From assembly GCA_024516155.1 (NCBI GenBank), contig JAJJXM010000117.1:1-64000 (forward strand): 64,000 bases of DNA. The letters run 5' to 3'. Below the pieces are notes generated by a model, which worked only from the letters and a program-made list of their open reading frames with translations, was not told the origin of the DNA and searched no databases. The position numbers and the translations under genes are program-made. Below, piece by piece: positions 1-11,691 of this stretch (the stretch's first letter is position 1; every line of letters starts with the position of its first letter). The DNA comes from Pyronema omphalodes. Its lineage: Eukaryota > Ascomycota > Pezizomycetes > Pezizales > Pyronemataceae.

Positions 1-512
1 AACTAGGAACGGACATTCGAAGAACACACTGAACACTACCGGCAGGGGGAGACTAGGCGGGTTCCGGGATGTGGGAACGGAAGGACAAGGACCGAAGTGC
101 ACGGCAGACGGATGGCACACGAAACAGGGACAGGGACAAGGACAAGAATGACGTGGGACTGAAAGGAGAAGTCTTTATTCAGGACAAGAGAAAGACACAA
201 GACGTTCGATGGAGAACTCAACGACGGGGAGGCAAGCCTTCTTATGTACAAAGGGGCGGCCAGCACTCTTGCTGGGCCGTCATCCAACATCGCTACATGA
301 CAGCTTCCGTTCTCCATCATTTCACCTGCGACGCCACAGCTCCCCAGCTCATGGTACGTCATCCATCATCAGTCAGTCCATCAACAACAACGGCACGGCA
401 CACACAACAACACAACACAACACGGCAAGACAACGGCACGACGTCGACAACAACCACGACAGCACAATGGTGACGCAACAACACAACAACTCGTCAGCCG
501 TGTGCCGTGACA
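1..512 (-). repeat. 3' LTR of gypsy A2 (partial at window edge)
   Basis: Near-identical to the 5' LTR at 5862-6381. On the minus strand it begins TGTCACGGCA at 512; the terminal TGTCAGGG on the plus strand is missing its first 8 bases at position 1. It contains AATAAA-type sequence and open frames of about 130 codons that recur in every LTR copy and are not genes. Confidence 0.95.
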
Positions 513-523
513 GTATCCCCCCG

Positions 524-3500
524 TTAGGCTCGCGTTCCTACGAGAGGGGAAGGCTTGTCTGGGTAAAGTTGGTGGAATCTCTCAGCGGCCTCAGTTTCGG
601 ATAGGTTTGTTTCCGGTTCCCAGGTTGGAGAGTCATGGCCGGTCCACTTGACGAGGTACTGCAGGTTTCCTCTTGACCAACGGCTATCCAGAATTTCGTC
701 CACGAACCATTCTTCTTCGTCGTCTACTACTACCGGTAGGGGCGGTGGGATAATATGGCCAGGGAGGGGGTCCCAAGGGGCTGGGTTTAGTAGGGACACG
801 GGGAAGGTCCTGTGATGTTTCATTGTCTCGGGTATGTCCAGCTCGTAGGCGTGGGATCCAATGGGCCGAACCACGGTGAAGGGGCCTAGGTGTTTGTTTT
901 CCTAGTTTCCTTGTGGGGCGGGGGGTTCTGAGGTTGCGGGCGTCCAGCCATACCAGGTCTCCTGGTTTGAAGACCGGCGCGGGGAGTCAGGAATTGTCGG
1001 CGGCTTCTATGTGGCGGGCTTGGGCGTATTTCATTTCAGAACGTAAGACGTCATGGATGTGCGACATCCTTTCCGCTACCTCGTTCGCTTTCACTTCTTC
1101 AGGATTGTCTGTCCTGATTTCCAATTCAAAGGAGCATTTGGGGGTGTCGGCCGTATACAGCATAGAACGGGGACAGCGACGTTGTATCCGATACTTGGTT
1201 ATTTGCAGCGAATTCTGCCAGTGGTAAAAATTTCTTCCAGTCGTCTTGTAGATAACAGACGTACGCGCGGAGATATTGCTCCGTGACCGCATTGATCCTT
1301 TCTGTTTGGCCATCGGTCTGGGGGTGGAAGGCCGTGCTCGTGGCAATCTCGATACCCATGCAATTTGCCAGGTGTTTCCAAAAGTGGGCAACAAATTGCG
1401 GGCCGCGGTCGGACACTACTGTGTCTGGCAGACCGTGTAGTTTGAATACGTTTTCCAGGAAGAGTTGCGCGAAGCCTTCTGCGTCTATCGTGGAGTGACA
1501 GGGCACTAAGTGCCGTTGTTTCGTGAGTCGGCAAACGATCGCACATATTGCGTCGAAGCCTTCTGATATCGGTAGCCCAGTAACAAAGTCCACAGATATG
1601 TTCTGCCACGGGTGGTGCGGGACCGGTAGGGGTTTCAAGGTTCCATATGGTGCGTGGCGGGTCGCTTTTGTTCTTTTACAAATGTGGCAATTTCGGACGA
1701 ATTGATCCACATCTTTTCGCATCGAAGGCCAGTAATGATTCCTGGCGAGGAGTTCGAAAGTCTTTGCACGGCCCGGGTGTTCCATGGTGGGGGGGTCGTC
1801 GTGATCTGGTAGTAGTTTTAGTCGTAGTTTGTCCAGCGCGGGGACATAAAGGCAATCTCGATAGTACAATCTGTTTTCCAGCACGGAGCAGTCGGCGAGT
1901 GATAAGTCCTTACAGATTTGTGTACCGTCTTCCAGCATCCCCAACACTCGGTTTGGGATTGAATCTGTCTTGTAGCCCTCCTTAAGCAGGAGGTCCACTT
2001 CGGAGGGTGCAAGTTTCATGGGCGGGGTCATGCACAATTGGAAGATTTGTGGCTGTAGGACAGCTTGCTGATTCGCTAGTATACGTTCGTCTCCCTCTCC
2101 CTGGAGGTCGGCGGCTCGTCTCGTCAGGGCGTCCGGTTTCCCTCCCAACGTTCCCGGTCGGTAGGTGATGACAAAGTTGAACCGAGACAGGAATTCGGAC
2201 CAGCGTGCTTGTCGTCTGTTTAGTAGCTTTGTCGTCATAAAGCATTCGAGGTTCTTGTGGTCTGTCAATACTTTTATCGGGAAGGCGGAGCACTCCAAGT
2301 GGGGACGCCATTCCTCGAAACAACGAACTATCGCCAGTAGTTCTTTGTCATAGATCTCATAGTTGCATTCCGCCGGGGAATGCTTTTTGGAATAAAACAC
2401 GACGGGGTGTAACACGTTATCGTCGTCGTATTGTGATAAAACTCCAGCGGACACATAGTCAGATGCGTTTGTTCCTACTACAATCGGTTTCTCGTAGTCG
2501 AAGTGCTTGAGAATCGGTGCTGATGTAAATGCGTCCTTCAGTCGGTCGAAGGCGCTTTGCTGATCTTTACCCCAGGTAAAGGGGATTGCTTTACCATCTT
2601 CCTTTTTGGTCAGAGCCGTTAGAGGGGAGACTACTTTTGAGTAGTCCTTGATAAATCGTCGGTAGAAGTTCGCGAAACCCAGGAACTCTTGGACCTGTTT
2701 CACATTGGTTGGTGCCTTCCAATCTCTGACTGTGGCTACATTGGAATCCATCATGCGAGCGCCGTCGCGGCCAATGTTGTAGCCCAGGTACTGTACTTCT
2801 GCCTTAGCAAACTTACACTTTTCTGGCTTCAAGTGTAGTTTTTCTTGTTTGAGTCGTTCCAAGATCTTTCGGACGTGTGAGGTGTGATCGGGCTTTGTTT
2901 CAGGGAATACCAGGATATCGTCCAGGTATGCTGTACAAAACTGGTCCAGGTATGGACTCAGGACATCATTTATGAATGCCTGGCAATCGGCAGGTGCGTT
3001 AGTGAGCCCAAAGGGCATCACTTTTGACTGGAATAGGCCGTACCTTGTGCGGAAGGCCGTTTTCCATTCTTCGCCTTCTGCCATTCTAATAAGGTTATAG
3101 GTGCTGCGGACGTCAAGAGTTGTAAAATATTGAGCTTTGGAAAGATTCATCATCGTTTCCTGTATCAATGGTAGCGGGTACCGATTCTTTTCGGTCCCTT
3201 CATTCAATCTTCGGTAGTCTACGCATAGGCATAAGGATCCGTCTGATTTCTTCACGAATAATATCGGCGAGGCGGCTGATGATTTGGAGCCTTGTATAAA
3301 GCCTTTTTCCAAATTTTCGTCTAGCTTGCTTTTAGTGTCTGTAACTCGTTGCGTGATAACGAGTATAGGGGGCCGAAGGGGGGAACGAATCCCTCTTTCA
3401 ATGGGATCTTGTGGTCGTAGGGTCGGTGTGGGGGGAGTTCCTTTGCGTTGACCTCCTTGAACAGCTCGAGGTAGTCATGGTACTCTTCGGGGATCATGTC

Positions 3501-4259
3501 TTTTAGTTCCTCATCCATGAGGGGGGGTCTGTCTTCCAAGGCGACGGTGATTTCGTCCAGCGACCGCGAGAAGACCGTCAGGTGTTCACCTTCTACCATC
3601 TCTTCGAAGTCGGAGATGGTTAGACTTGACATTGCTATTGGAGGTTCATCTGGAGGGTCGGGAACTGGGGTTTCCAATTCCGGCATGGAGTCTGTGTCGG
3701 GCTCGTGGGCAGCGGGAGGGGGGCCCGGGTCCAGGACCTCGACACCGGTTGTGCTCACAGGTAATGGGGTGCAGTTCCTTAGGCAGTATTGTGAGTCGAA
3801 GCTTACAGTGTTGGAACTGAAGCTTACTGTCACATCGTGTTTCTTCAACCAGGGGGTGCCCAACACCACCGGGTAGTGACCCAACTTGGTGACGAACATG
3901 GGGAGGGTCTCCGAGTGACCATCTATGGTACACTCTACTTGGGCGAGGTGTGTGATTTTTCCTGAGGATATGGGTCGGCCGTCGATAACTTCGACCGTTC
4001 GGGTGGTGGGTAGGGGGGTTAGAGGGAGTTTGTGATGGCGGGCGAAATTGCGATCAACAAAGGCGATGCCAGTGGCGCTGCAGTCAACGAGCGCTACTGT
4101 CTTCACGGAGCGGTTATTGGAAAACAAGGAGCAAGAGAGAACAAGGTGTCTGCATTCTAACTTTCCAGTAAAACTTGCGCCCGATAATAACAATGTATCA
4201 GCAATAATTTTCCCACCAGCGGCAGAGCCATCTTCTTGCAGCTGGTTTAGTCTTTTCCC
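524..4259 (-). pseudogene. pol: gypsy A2 pol (protease-RT-RNase H-integrase-chromodomain), broken
   Basis: Polyprotein of a chromodomain gypsy element. From high to low coordinates: protease with D-C-S-A-T in place of DCGAT (about 4070), RT with YLDDILVF (about 2930), RNase H, integrase with HHCC zinc finger and D-D-E motifs (VSDRGPQF intact, about 1410), and chromodomain (about 524-720). Breaks: a Trp-to-TAG stop near 3321, a frameshift near 1130-1150 where a run of G has gained a base after RHP, and a stop near 987. The first frame opens in the -1 phase relative to gag at the heptamer 4253-4259. The RNase H motif reads GTNASDY instead of ETDASDY, a lost catalytic residue. Non-functional relative of A pol. 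Confidence 0.93.
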
Positions 4260-5594
4260 GACACCTCTTCTTCACTATCCAATAATTCCACACTCGCCAC
4301 TTTAACATTCGTCTTGGCGGGGCACGAAGCAGCCATGTGGCCAATGCCACCGCAGTAGAGGCAACGTCCTTCTGACAGGCGGGTTGCGCGTTCCGGTGCC
4401 GACAGTTTCTGACGGGGTCCCTGGGCAGGGGTTTGCTTGCTGGAGGCGGCGGTGGTGCCTTGCGTAGCGGGGGTGGGGCGACTGGTGGCGGGGGTGGCGG
4501 CCGTACTGGGTTTAACTTGGCCGCGGTTGGTACGCAGCTTGCGGAGATTCTCAAGTGCTCTCAATTGGGAGTCCAATTTTTTGCACTGTTCAACAAATTC
4601 GTGCATCGTAGCGGTGGGAGGGGCGCCAACCAACGTTTCGTGCAACTCCAGGGATAGGCCGTTTCGCAGAGCATCCATGGTGGCGGCTTCATCCCAGCCT
4701 AATTCTGCGACCAGGCGGGAGAACTCTGCATAATAGTCTGAAAATTCGCGGTTGTTTTGTCGGAGATTTTGTAGTTTGAAACGAGCCGTTGCGCGCTCGT
4801 CCGGGTCTCCAAAGGTAGGCTGTAGGATTTTAATGACGTCTTCGACATCGTTGAGGGCCCAGCGGTTGCCATTTTCCTTGATATAAGGAAGAATCTGATC
4901 CAAGGCGCGTCCGCGGAGGCGGCCCATGGCATAAGAAATCCGCTTGTGAGGGGTTGGGAAGCGTAATTCGTCGCTCACCAACTTAATGCGAAGCAAGGTG
5001 ACAAAACGGCGGAGGTCCCCCCTGTTGGACCCATCGAAGGTTGGTGGATCCGAAATTTTATCTCCGGTAACGTGGATGCCAGGGGAGGCGAGTAGCGCGT
5101 TGATGAGTTCACGCTGGCGGGTGACCGCCTTTTCGTGGTAATGAATTTCATTCGTATCTGCTTGTTCCTCCGGGGTTAGGAGGATTTCGGAGTCTCGGGG
5201 GGGGGGAGTCTTGGAACTGGTGCGATTGTAGCGGGGGCGGGGGCTGCGGCTGCGGCTGTGGTGGGGGGTGCGGCGGTTCGGGGCACTGTTTCTGGGCCAT
5301 TGGGGTAAACCTGGACGGAGCCAGTCTGAATAACAACAGGGGGAATGGGGGCAGGGGTGGGGGCTTCCGGAGCGCGGGAGGCGACAGCGCTGGAGACTTG
5401 AGTGCTGTTGTGGGAGCCGGGGTCACTTCGAGGTCGTTTAAGATGTAGCCCGTGGGATGGTCTTGGGCGTCTAGGATTGATTGCGCGAGCTGCTCGGTGA
5501 ACGTGAGCGGTTCGTACCCGTCTGGAAACTGAGTCATGGAGGCAGGGTTGACGATTTGCTGCCAATGCCCTTCGTCGATGAGTTTAACGTGCAT
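4247..5594 (-). pseudogene. gag: gypsy A2 gag, frameshifted
   Basis: Capsid-nucleocapsid protein. The start matches A gag (MHVKLIDEGHWQQIV). A Pro/Ala-rich linker follows, then the retrotransposon gag core (FDGSNR...RISYAMGRLRGRALDQILP) and one zinc knuckle CLYCGGIGHMAASC near 4320. At least two frameshifts break the frame (about 5420 and about 5140), in GC- and C-rich stretches. Ends VSGKD-stop at 4247. Clearly homologous to 15668-16904 but not translatable as one protein. Confidence 0.9.
4253..4259 (-). other. -1 frameshift heptamer, A2 gag-pol junction
   Basis: Minus strand reads G GGA AAA in the gag frame, two codons before the gag stop. This is the canonical X XXY YYZ form; a -1 slip enters the pol frame, which is open from here. 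The same heptamer is at the same place in A and A3. Confidence 0.75.
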
Positions 5595-5826
5595 GTTGGC
5601 GGGCTGGGAGGATCGGCTTAAGTCGGATGGTGTGACGGACGTGCTCCTGGTAAGAATAATCCTGGAGTTCCCAGCGGACCACAAGGTAGCAGTTATCTTC
5701 TGCTCTTCGGATGGCTCGTCGGACTACAACAGCCAATCTGTCGGAAATTCCGAAGGTCTCGTTTAGGGTGTGAGCTTCCAGGGCTCTTTTCAAGGCGTGT
5801 GTCCAGGCAGAACCGGTGGGGTTGAT
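5584..5826 (-). pseudogene. ORF0 remnant of gypsy A2 (start codon lost)
   Basis: Same 80-codon frame as A 15436-15678 and A3 48280-48522, with the protein largely conserved (HTLNETFGISDR, CYLVVRWELQDY). Here the initiator ATG is ATC. It overlaps the gag start by 11 nt, as in the other copies. Function unknown. Confidence 0.6.
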
Positions 5827-5861
5827 GCGTGTTGGTCGAATAATTATTAGATGGAGCGTAA

Positions 5862-6381
5862 TGTCAGGGAACTAGGAACGGACGTTCGAAGAACACACTG
5901 AACACTACCGGCAGGGGGAGACTAGGCGGGTTCCGGGATGTGGGAACGGAAGGACAAGGACCGAAGTGCACGGCAGACGGACGGCACACGAAACAGGGAC
6001 AGGGACAAGGACAAGAATGACGTGGGACTGAAAGGAGAAGTCTTTATTAAGGACAAGAGAATGACACAAGACGTTCGATGGAGAACTCAACGACGGGGAG
6101 GCAAGCCTCCTTATGTACAAAGGGGCGGCCAGCACTCTTGCTGGGCCGTCATCCAACATCGCTACATGACAGCTTCCGTTCTCCATCATTTCACCTGCGA
6201 CGCCACAGCTCTCCAGCTCATGGTACGTTATCCATCATCAGTCAGTCCATCAACAACAACGGCACGGCACACACAACAACACAACACAACGCGGCAAGAC
6301 AACGGCACGACGTCGAGAACAACCACGACAACACAATGGTGACGCAACAACACAACGGCTCGTCAGCCGTGTGCCGTGACA
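5862..6381 (-). repeat. 5' LTR of gypsy A2
   Basis: 520 bp, TG...CA ends; on the minus strand it begins TGTCACGGCA and ends TTCCCTGACA. Pairs with 1-512 and is of the same family as 14870-15400, 29701-30230 and 48558-49086. Confidence 0.95.
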
Positions 6382-7654
6382 CTGGGATAAGGTGGGGTTT
6401 GTTTGTTGTGGGTCCGGTATTACGGTTTGTTGCGAATTCGTTATTGTTTGTTGATTACTGGGGGGTAACAGCCGCAACGTGAAGAGAGGGTAGCGATTCT
6501 TGATCGTTCCGGCGTTGATTCCACGATAATCGACTACCAAACGCAATGAACCATCGCCTTTCTTTACGAAAAGAATGGGAGAAGCCCTGGGGATGAAGAG
6601 GCACGGATAAAACCTTTGGTGAGGTTTTCATGTAACCAACGTTTCAATTCCTCCAACTCTGGACGTGATAGGGAGTAAAGGGGACCGAAGGGAGGCTGAA
6701 AACCATCGACGAGTGATATCTTGGGATCCGACGGTTGATGGGGCGGTAACTTATCGGCATTAACTTTGTTCAGATTCCCAAGTACTGGTGATATTCGGGT
6801 GGTACAATAGTCTTAAGATCCGGTTCCTCTTTTTCTGGTTGAAGAGCTGTGGTGATTTCATTCAACAATGCGGAGAATTGTTCGACTGTTCCGTAACGGT
6901 TATTGGCATTGTTTACGATCCGTTGAAACGTCGTAGCTCAGATAGCACAGATCTTATTCTGTTGTCTCGGAGCAATACCCTTAACAGGGGTGGTTGTTGA
7001 CGTGGTTCGGTGGGGGAGGCAGTTCGGTGATGAGAATTTGATATCGTTGTCGGCGAAGTTTATTGTAACATCATGTTTACGAAGCCATGGGATTCCTAAA
7101 ACGAGGGAATAATGACCAAGCCAAGTAACGTAGGCACTTAGTAATTCATGATGGTCTCCTATTGTACATTCGACTTCAACGTATTCGGTGATGTCTCCTG
7201 ATGAAATGGGTCGACCATCAATTACTTCAACCATTTTGGGGTTTTTTAATTGATAACGGGGGAAGTTGTGTTGGCGTGCGAAGTCTTCGTTCATGAAGGA
7301 AATTCCTGTGCATCCGCAGTCTACGAGAGCATGAGTATCGATTTTCGTATTGTGTTCAGTTAGTGTACATGGCACGACCAAATGATTCCCATCGAATTCG
7401 TTTTCTTGTTTACTTGACAAAGAACTAGCGGATACAAAGACGATTTCCTGAGATGAAACGAAAGACGAGGCAGCGGCTGGTCCAACAACAGAGCCAACAG
7501 GCTGTTGATGGACTACTCTTTTCCCTGGTCGACGTCGGGGTTTGTTGGGATATCCAAAACCTCGGCGGCGGCTAGGCGAATCTTGCGGAAGTTGTTTGCT
7601 GCCAACGTAGAACATTCGTTCTTGAAGTGATCGGCTGATCCACAATAAGGACAA
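6382..7654 (-). pseudogene. pol: gypsy C protease and RT N-terminus
   Basis: Protease fold visible at about 7040-7340: LVDCGCTGISF active site, then VEVIDGRPISSG and VLGIPWLRKHDV. A degenerate acidic linker follows, then RT start [14 protein letters not shown] (about 6690) and [20 protein letters not shown] (about 6500). It is cut by the A2 LTR at 6381/6382. Several stops and frameshifts. Confidence 0.85.
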
Positions 7655-8630
7655 AGTCCCTTAGCCATTCGTTCATCATGATAGCGTTGATTCTGAGCCT
7701 TCTGGGGAGGTGATAGGTCAGTAGGGGCCAATCCGTAATTACCACTATTGGTATTCGTCGGGTGGGCCGCCGGGCGAGACGGCGTGGAGCTGGAACGACT
7801 GGGGACCAAAGGAACGTGCCGTTTTGTGGTGTTTGAATCAGCTCGAATTCTATAATCTAGCTTCATACAAAGATCCAGAAACTTGGTGAAGTTCTGAGGT
7901 TATTCGGCTTGGTAAACAAGACTGGTCTGAAGGTCTCGAGAGAGCCCACGCTTCAGAGCAACCTTCTTTGCGTTCTCATCGTAGTTCAAGATAGCCATTG
8001 ATCGTTGGAACTCTGCGTAATATTGGCTACACTCACCGTTGCCCTGTGGAAGTTTATCCAATTCCGCAGATGCAGTACCAACTTGATCAGGATCTCCGAA
8101 GGCAGCTTCCAGAATTGTAATGAGAGCCTCAACGTCCTTAAGCTTAATCTTATCTGTAAGGACGTAAGGTTGAATTTGGTTCTGAGCGTTGCCTTTGAGA
8201 TATCCATAAGTATAACGTAGCTTATGTGGATCATCGGAAAAACGGAGGAGTCTCCGGCGAGCTTGGATCTGACCTTCGAGATGAAGTTCAAGAGTTCCTT
8301 ACGTTCACCAGAGAACTCAGGTGGGTGGGGTAATTCGATAGGACAGGTATTCGGGAGGGGACCGTTCTTCGTAAGGGCTTGTAGGAGTCGAACGGAGGCG
8401 TTGGCGCTTTCGAGATCCCTCTCCAAGTCGGCAATTCGTTGGGCGTAGAGGGAGTTGTCCTTTCGAGCTTCTGTGAGTTCAACTCGGAGGTCGTCTCTAA
8501 GTTGACAGTCTCGTTCATATTCCTTTACGGCGTTGCGGACCAGTTTGATTTTCGTGGGGTCCTGTTCGACCTCCAGCCTTTCGGCTTCGTTGAGGTACAG
8601 GGCCACGACGACCTTGTCATTTTGGTCCAT
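7513..8630 (-). pseudogene. gag: gypsy C gag, frameshifted
   Basis: Starts MDQNDKVVVALYL at 8630. A predicted coiled-coil region (charged, heptad-like, residues about 20-90) is followed by the gag core HPPEFSGERKELLNFISKVRSKL. A frameshift near 8230-8260 moves the rest (YGYLKGNAQNQIQPYV and FGDPDQVGTASAEL) to another frame. A final frame (7866-7513) carries a zinc knuckle CPYCGSADHFKNEC. Only one gag-type protein can be reconstructed in outline; it is not intact. Confidence 0.82.
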
Positions 8631-8659
8631 TGCGAGGGATTAACGGAGGTGCCAGATGT

Positions 8660-9222
8660 TGGTTCCGTCGTTATATTGAATTTGAGTTGCTGCGTATTTG
8701 TTTTCGAGTTGTCGAGCTATTTCGATTTCATCGAGGACGATGGGGTTTTCGAGGGAACGGAAAATCGGTAATAGATTGATGAATTCGTAGAACCAGAGGT
8801 TGTGAAGCATGTAAAGCTTGTTGTAATTGAGAGTTGACGGTAGAGCCGGCAGGTCTTGATTACACAGTTCTGTTGTAACGGCGAACAAGGGAGAGATAGC
8901 TGACGGAGAACCTGAGGGCTCTTCTCAATTATTCACTCTTGAGTTCAATGAAGATAACCTTATAATAACTTCAACGTTAGAAACTCTTAAGCTGTGTCGA
9001 GCATCAACTTAGAGACTTTCTGTGTTCAGAAGTTTGAGGAAATAAACAAAGATTTCAAGGGACAAAGAGATCTAAAGACGAGGACGAGAACGAGGACGTA
9101 AACAAAGATTTCGACGGAGTATTTGAATTTGTAAATAAACAAATAACTGTGTAAGGAGAAAAAAAAAACAAAATAAACAAACAAAGAAACAATCCCCTTA
9201 TAAACAATTTTTCCTCCTTACA
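8660..9222 (-). repeat. putative 5' LTR of gypsy C
   Basis: Stretch upstream of C gag, AT-rich, without coding signal. On the minus strand it would start TGTAAGGAGG at 9222 and end GGAACCA at 8660, followed by ACATCTGGCACC as a possible primer-binding region. No second copy is in the window, so the ends are inferred only from TG...CA and position. Confidence 0.5.
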
Positions 9223-9857
9223 CGCCGAGCCACTATTTGCAGATTTTTCCCGAAAAATAACTCAGTAAACAACGCGGTCGTGGTTGCGCGTTCTAGACGC
9301 GCTAACGCGTTCGTACCAAATTAGCGTGTTTGCGTGCACAGCCTCGTCGCGCGCTCGTTAGCGTATCTTGCGTGCGCGATAGCGTAACTCGCGTGCGCGT
9401 TAGCGTAACCCTAAGCGTAGTCATGCGCGCGCTTCCGTAACCCTAATCGTGCGCGTGCGTCCGTAACCCCAACCCTAGCTTTGCGCGTACGGTCACAAAC
9501 CTAACCCTAGTTTGTGTGCGTGTGGGTGCAACCCTAACCCTAGTCACGTGAATCCAGAGCAGCTGCGATTGGAAAGATGGTGCAATACTGATAAAGTCAC
9601 ATAACTAGATCTTATCTTATCGAGAAGATGATCGTGCCCTAGCCCTAGTCACGTGTGCGCACATTAGTAGAACAGTGCGCGTGCATACTGATCTACTACT
9701 GATTAAAACACGTGACCGATCTTATCTAATCGGATAAGATGATCGGTAGACCGTAGGTATGGAATTTCCGAAAAGGGATCCGAGCAGACCCCCAACCCTG
9801 GGGATAGGTCACGTGACCTTTTGGACAATTTGGGAATTTAGCCTAACCCTAACCCAG
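9223..9857. other. non-coding spacer with telomere-like tracts, E-boxes and GATA sites
   Basis: No coding signal. 9330-9550 contains a degenerate repeat alternating GCGCGTGCGT-type and GTAACCCTAA-type segments, ending in true CCCTAA tracts (9501-9510, 9531-9542); another lies at 9842-9855. CACGTG occurs four times (9545, 9650, 9709, 9810). CTTATC/GATAAG sites include an inverted pair at 9721-9738. Two imperfect copies of a roughly 60-bp segment (about 9590-9655 and 9698-9760) share GATCTTATC...GATGATCG. It may be the only non-transposon DNA in the window, or a regulatory end of an unrecognised element. Confidence 0.5.
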
Positions 9858-10452
9858 GCGAGTGACGAGTGATGATCGAAGAGCGAAGGATAATAGAAAT
9901 AAATAAACACACGAGTGCTGAATAATGAAGCGAATGATAATAGGTGAATGAATGACGAGGAGGGGGAAGGTAATGATTCTTGAGCCTTGACATAGAGAAG
10001 GAGAAGAGGCGCGGACGGGAGGGAGCAGCGGATGGGGGTGCGTGGGGGAGAGCTGAGGAGTTGAGGACGCGGACGGAGGGAGGGGAGAGAGGGGAGGCGA
10101 GGGGGCGGTGGCCCTCAGGAGTTACATTTTCTTTTGTTCTGTTTTTGCTTTGTGGTGGAAATAAAGGCGGAAAAATGGTTAAGAATGCGAGGGGAAGGGT
10201 GGAGGAAATGGGGGATCGACCCGGCGAGGTGGCCTCCGAGCGCACAGGGCCCCTTGGATCTGACAACGCTTGATGAAAAACTGCACGGCGAGACTTGGGA
10301 GACTACACTCCCACCCACATTGACAGCTCTGGGGCTTAACCAGTGGGGACCTGGCATCACCCCCAGGTTCTTAACATTGTATCTAATTTGTAGATTCCGC
10401 CATACCTTACGGTTGGATGCGTGTATGAATAAATAAATCAATAAATAAATAA
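9858..10452 (+). mobile_element. 5'-truncated LINE tail (L1-type 3' UTR)
   Basis: Closely matches the L1 3' UTR at about 38860-39351: GA-rich run, the block around GATCGACCCGGCGAGGTGGC, the block around CACGGCGAGACTTGGGAG, and the terminal ACCTTACGGTTGGATGCGTG followed by an (AAAT)-type tail. It has no ORF2 sequence. It abuts the B2 gag fragment at 10453. The 5' junction is approximate and no clear target duplication is visible. Confidence 0.85.
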
Positions 10453-11582
10453 ACACAACATCGTAGGCTTGTTGCATTGTCTTAGGGTGCGTCTGGATAG
10501 CAGAATGCAGGGTTCTTCCGTTAGAAGAGATTACGGTCGGAAACGGACTCTGCGATCTAACGGACAAATTTGCCAAACACAAAAGTCCAGATCAGATGAG
10601 TTATGCAAATGCAGAGGTGAACTTACTTTACAACGCGGGCATAAGCACGGGTCGGAAAATTTTCCCCGCTAGGGATCTTGCCCAAAATCCTCGGTCACGG
10701 GAGACATTACCATACACTCTCCGGCACAATTCTCGGTCGCAGCTCCACAACCGTGTCAACTCAATCAGAACTACCCGAATCACAACCCAGATCATTCCCC
10801 ATACTCTCGCCTGCACAGTTGTCCGTCGCAACCCCACTACCCTCCTTGACCAACCGTGAGTAAAACTGTTGGGCTGAATAGATCACCCATTTTGTGTAGG
10901 AGCTACACAAATACGGTTTGGGTGTTGGATATTTCCGAGGTGTTTGTGGTTTGGGAATGATGGATATCGCGGTTAGGGTAACACAGAGAGCGAAGTATGA
11001 AAAAAAACTTTTTTTTGGTTAGTCACGGAAATGTTGGGCGGGATGAAGCACGTGATGCGAGCAACTTTTCATTTTTGTAGGACGTGGTTCCGTACCGGAC
11101 ATGAAAAGTACCTCGAGAGGTACTTTCTTGTGACGGACAATTTCTTAGCGACGTAACGGACGCTTTCATTAAGGAAAGGAGCAAATCGTCCTTTCCAAAC
11201 ACCCCAAAATTTTGCATAACGGAGGGACCCCTGTTAACGGACAAAACCTCCCATTTTCGGCGTATCCAGACGCGCCCTTAGCCATCTCGTCGTATTGGTA
11301 CTTCATGTAATTGATATCTGCTTGTACCGTCACTCCTTCAGTTCCAAGGGCTGCCATCAATCCCTGAACATCCCTTTCTGTCATTTGCATCTTCTCCACC
11401 ATCTTGATGAACCAATCAGGAAGTTGCTTCCTGTCAACACTGGTCCCCTGGCATGCTGCCTTTCCAGCCCCAGAGAGCTCGTCCCATGTTTGAGGGCGAT
11501 AGATTCCAACTGCATTGCTCATGAAAACGTCGTCATCATCGCGGGGTGCCGGGGAGGTAGTGATTCTAGGGAAGGAAGACAT
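10453..11582 (-). pseudogene. gag: gypsy B2-type gag N-terminus, split by a MITE
   Basis: Starts MSSFPRITTSPAPRDDDDVF at 11582 and aligns with the first about 110 residues of B gag (PRSWDE, VPEWVVLMMERM, QEMTQGMQKACDIL). The frame is interrupted at the TAA target site of the MITE (10485-11277) and resumes as TMQQAYDVV at about 10478-10453. It is then cut by the LINE tail. The leader between 11583 and 11691 also matches B. This is a second gag start beyond the LTR that closes the B2 pol. Confidence 0.85.
10485..11277. mobile_element. PIF/Harbinger-type MITE, 793 bp, TSD TTA
   Basis: Terminal inverted repeats GGGTGCGTCTGGATA (left, 10485-10499) and its inverted partner at the right end (11263-11277), 14 of 15 matching. 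TTA flanks both ends (10482-10484, 11278-11280). Removing it restores the B-type gag reading MAKTMQQAYDVV. Only short meaningless frames inside and no transposase, so it is non-autonomous. The TIR and TTA target duplication are as expected for PIF/Harbinger. Confidence 0.85.
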
Positions 11583-11691
11583 TGCTGCATAGAATGTGGT
11601 TTCCGAAATTGATAAGGCTTGCCCTAGAAGAGGGTCTTTTCGTATTCGTGTCGATTAATAAACTTGGTAGCTTGTAGCCTTAAGTTTATAG

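Larger units (their letters stand above)
1..6381 (-). mobile_element. Ty3/gypsy chromovirus A2, decayed, cut by the window edge
   Basis: Minus-strand LTR retrotransposon read from 6381 down to 1: 5' LTR (5862-6381), ORF0 remnant, gag, pol, chromodomain and 3' LTR (1-512, lacking its outer 8 bp because the window starts there). It is the same family as element A (14870-30230) and A3 (44608-49086). Right flank is gypsy C RT sequence, so A2 inserted into C; the other flank and the target duplication lie outside the window. Several frameshifts and stops in gag and pol show it is not autonomous. Confidence 0.95.
6382..9222 (-). mobile_element. Ty3/gypsy element C, old and truncated by A2
   Basis: Minus-strand gypsy remnant with its own LTR (about 8660-9222), gag, protease and the first part of RT. 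The RT stops at 6382 where A2 begins; the rest should lie left of the window. Lower GC and more decayed than its neighbours, so probably the oldest element here. Related to A in protease and RT ([22 protein letters not shown]) but distinct. Confidence 0.88.

Noticed and set aside
69..473. About 130-codon frame in the A LTR, repeated in all A LTR copies
   Set aside because: It lies wholly inside the LTR, is low-complexity, and is open on both strands because of repeat composition. Not a gene.
9501..9855. Chromosome end at the CCCTAA tracts
   Set aside because: Tracts are only about two units long and flanked on both sides by transposons; at most an internal remnant.
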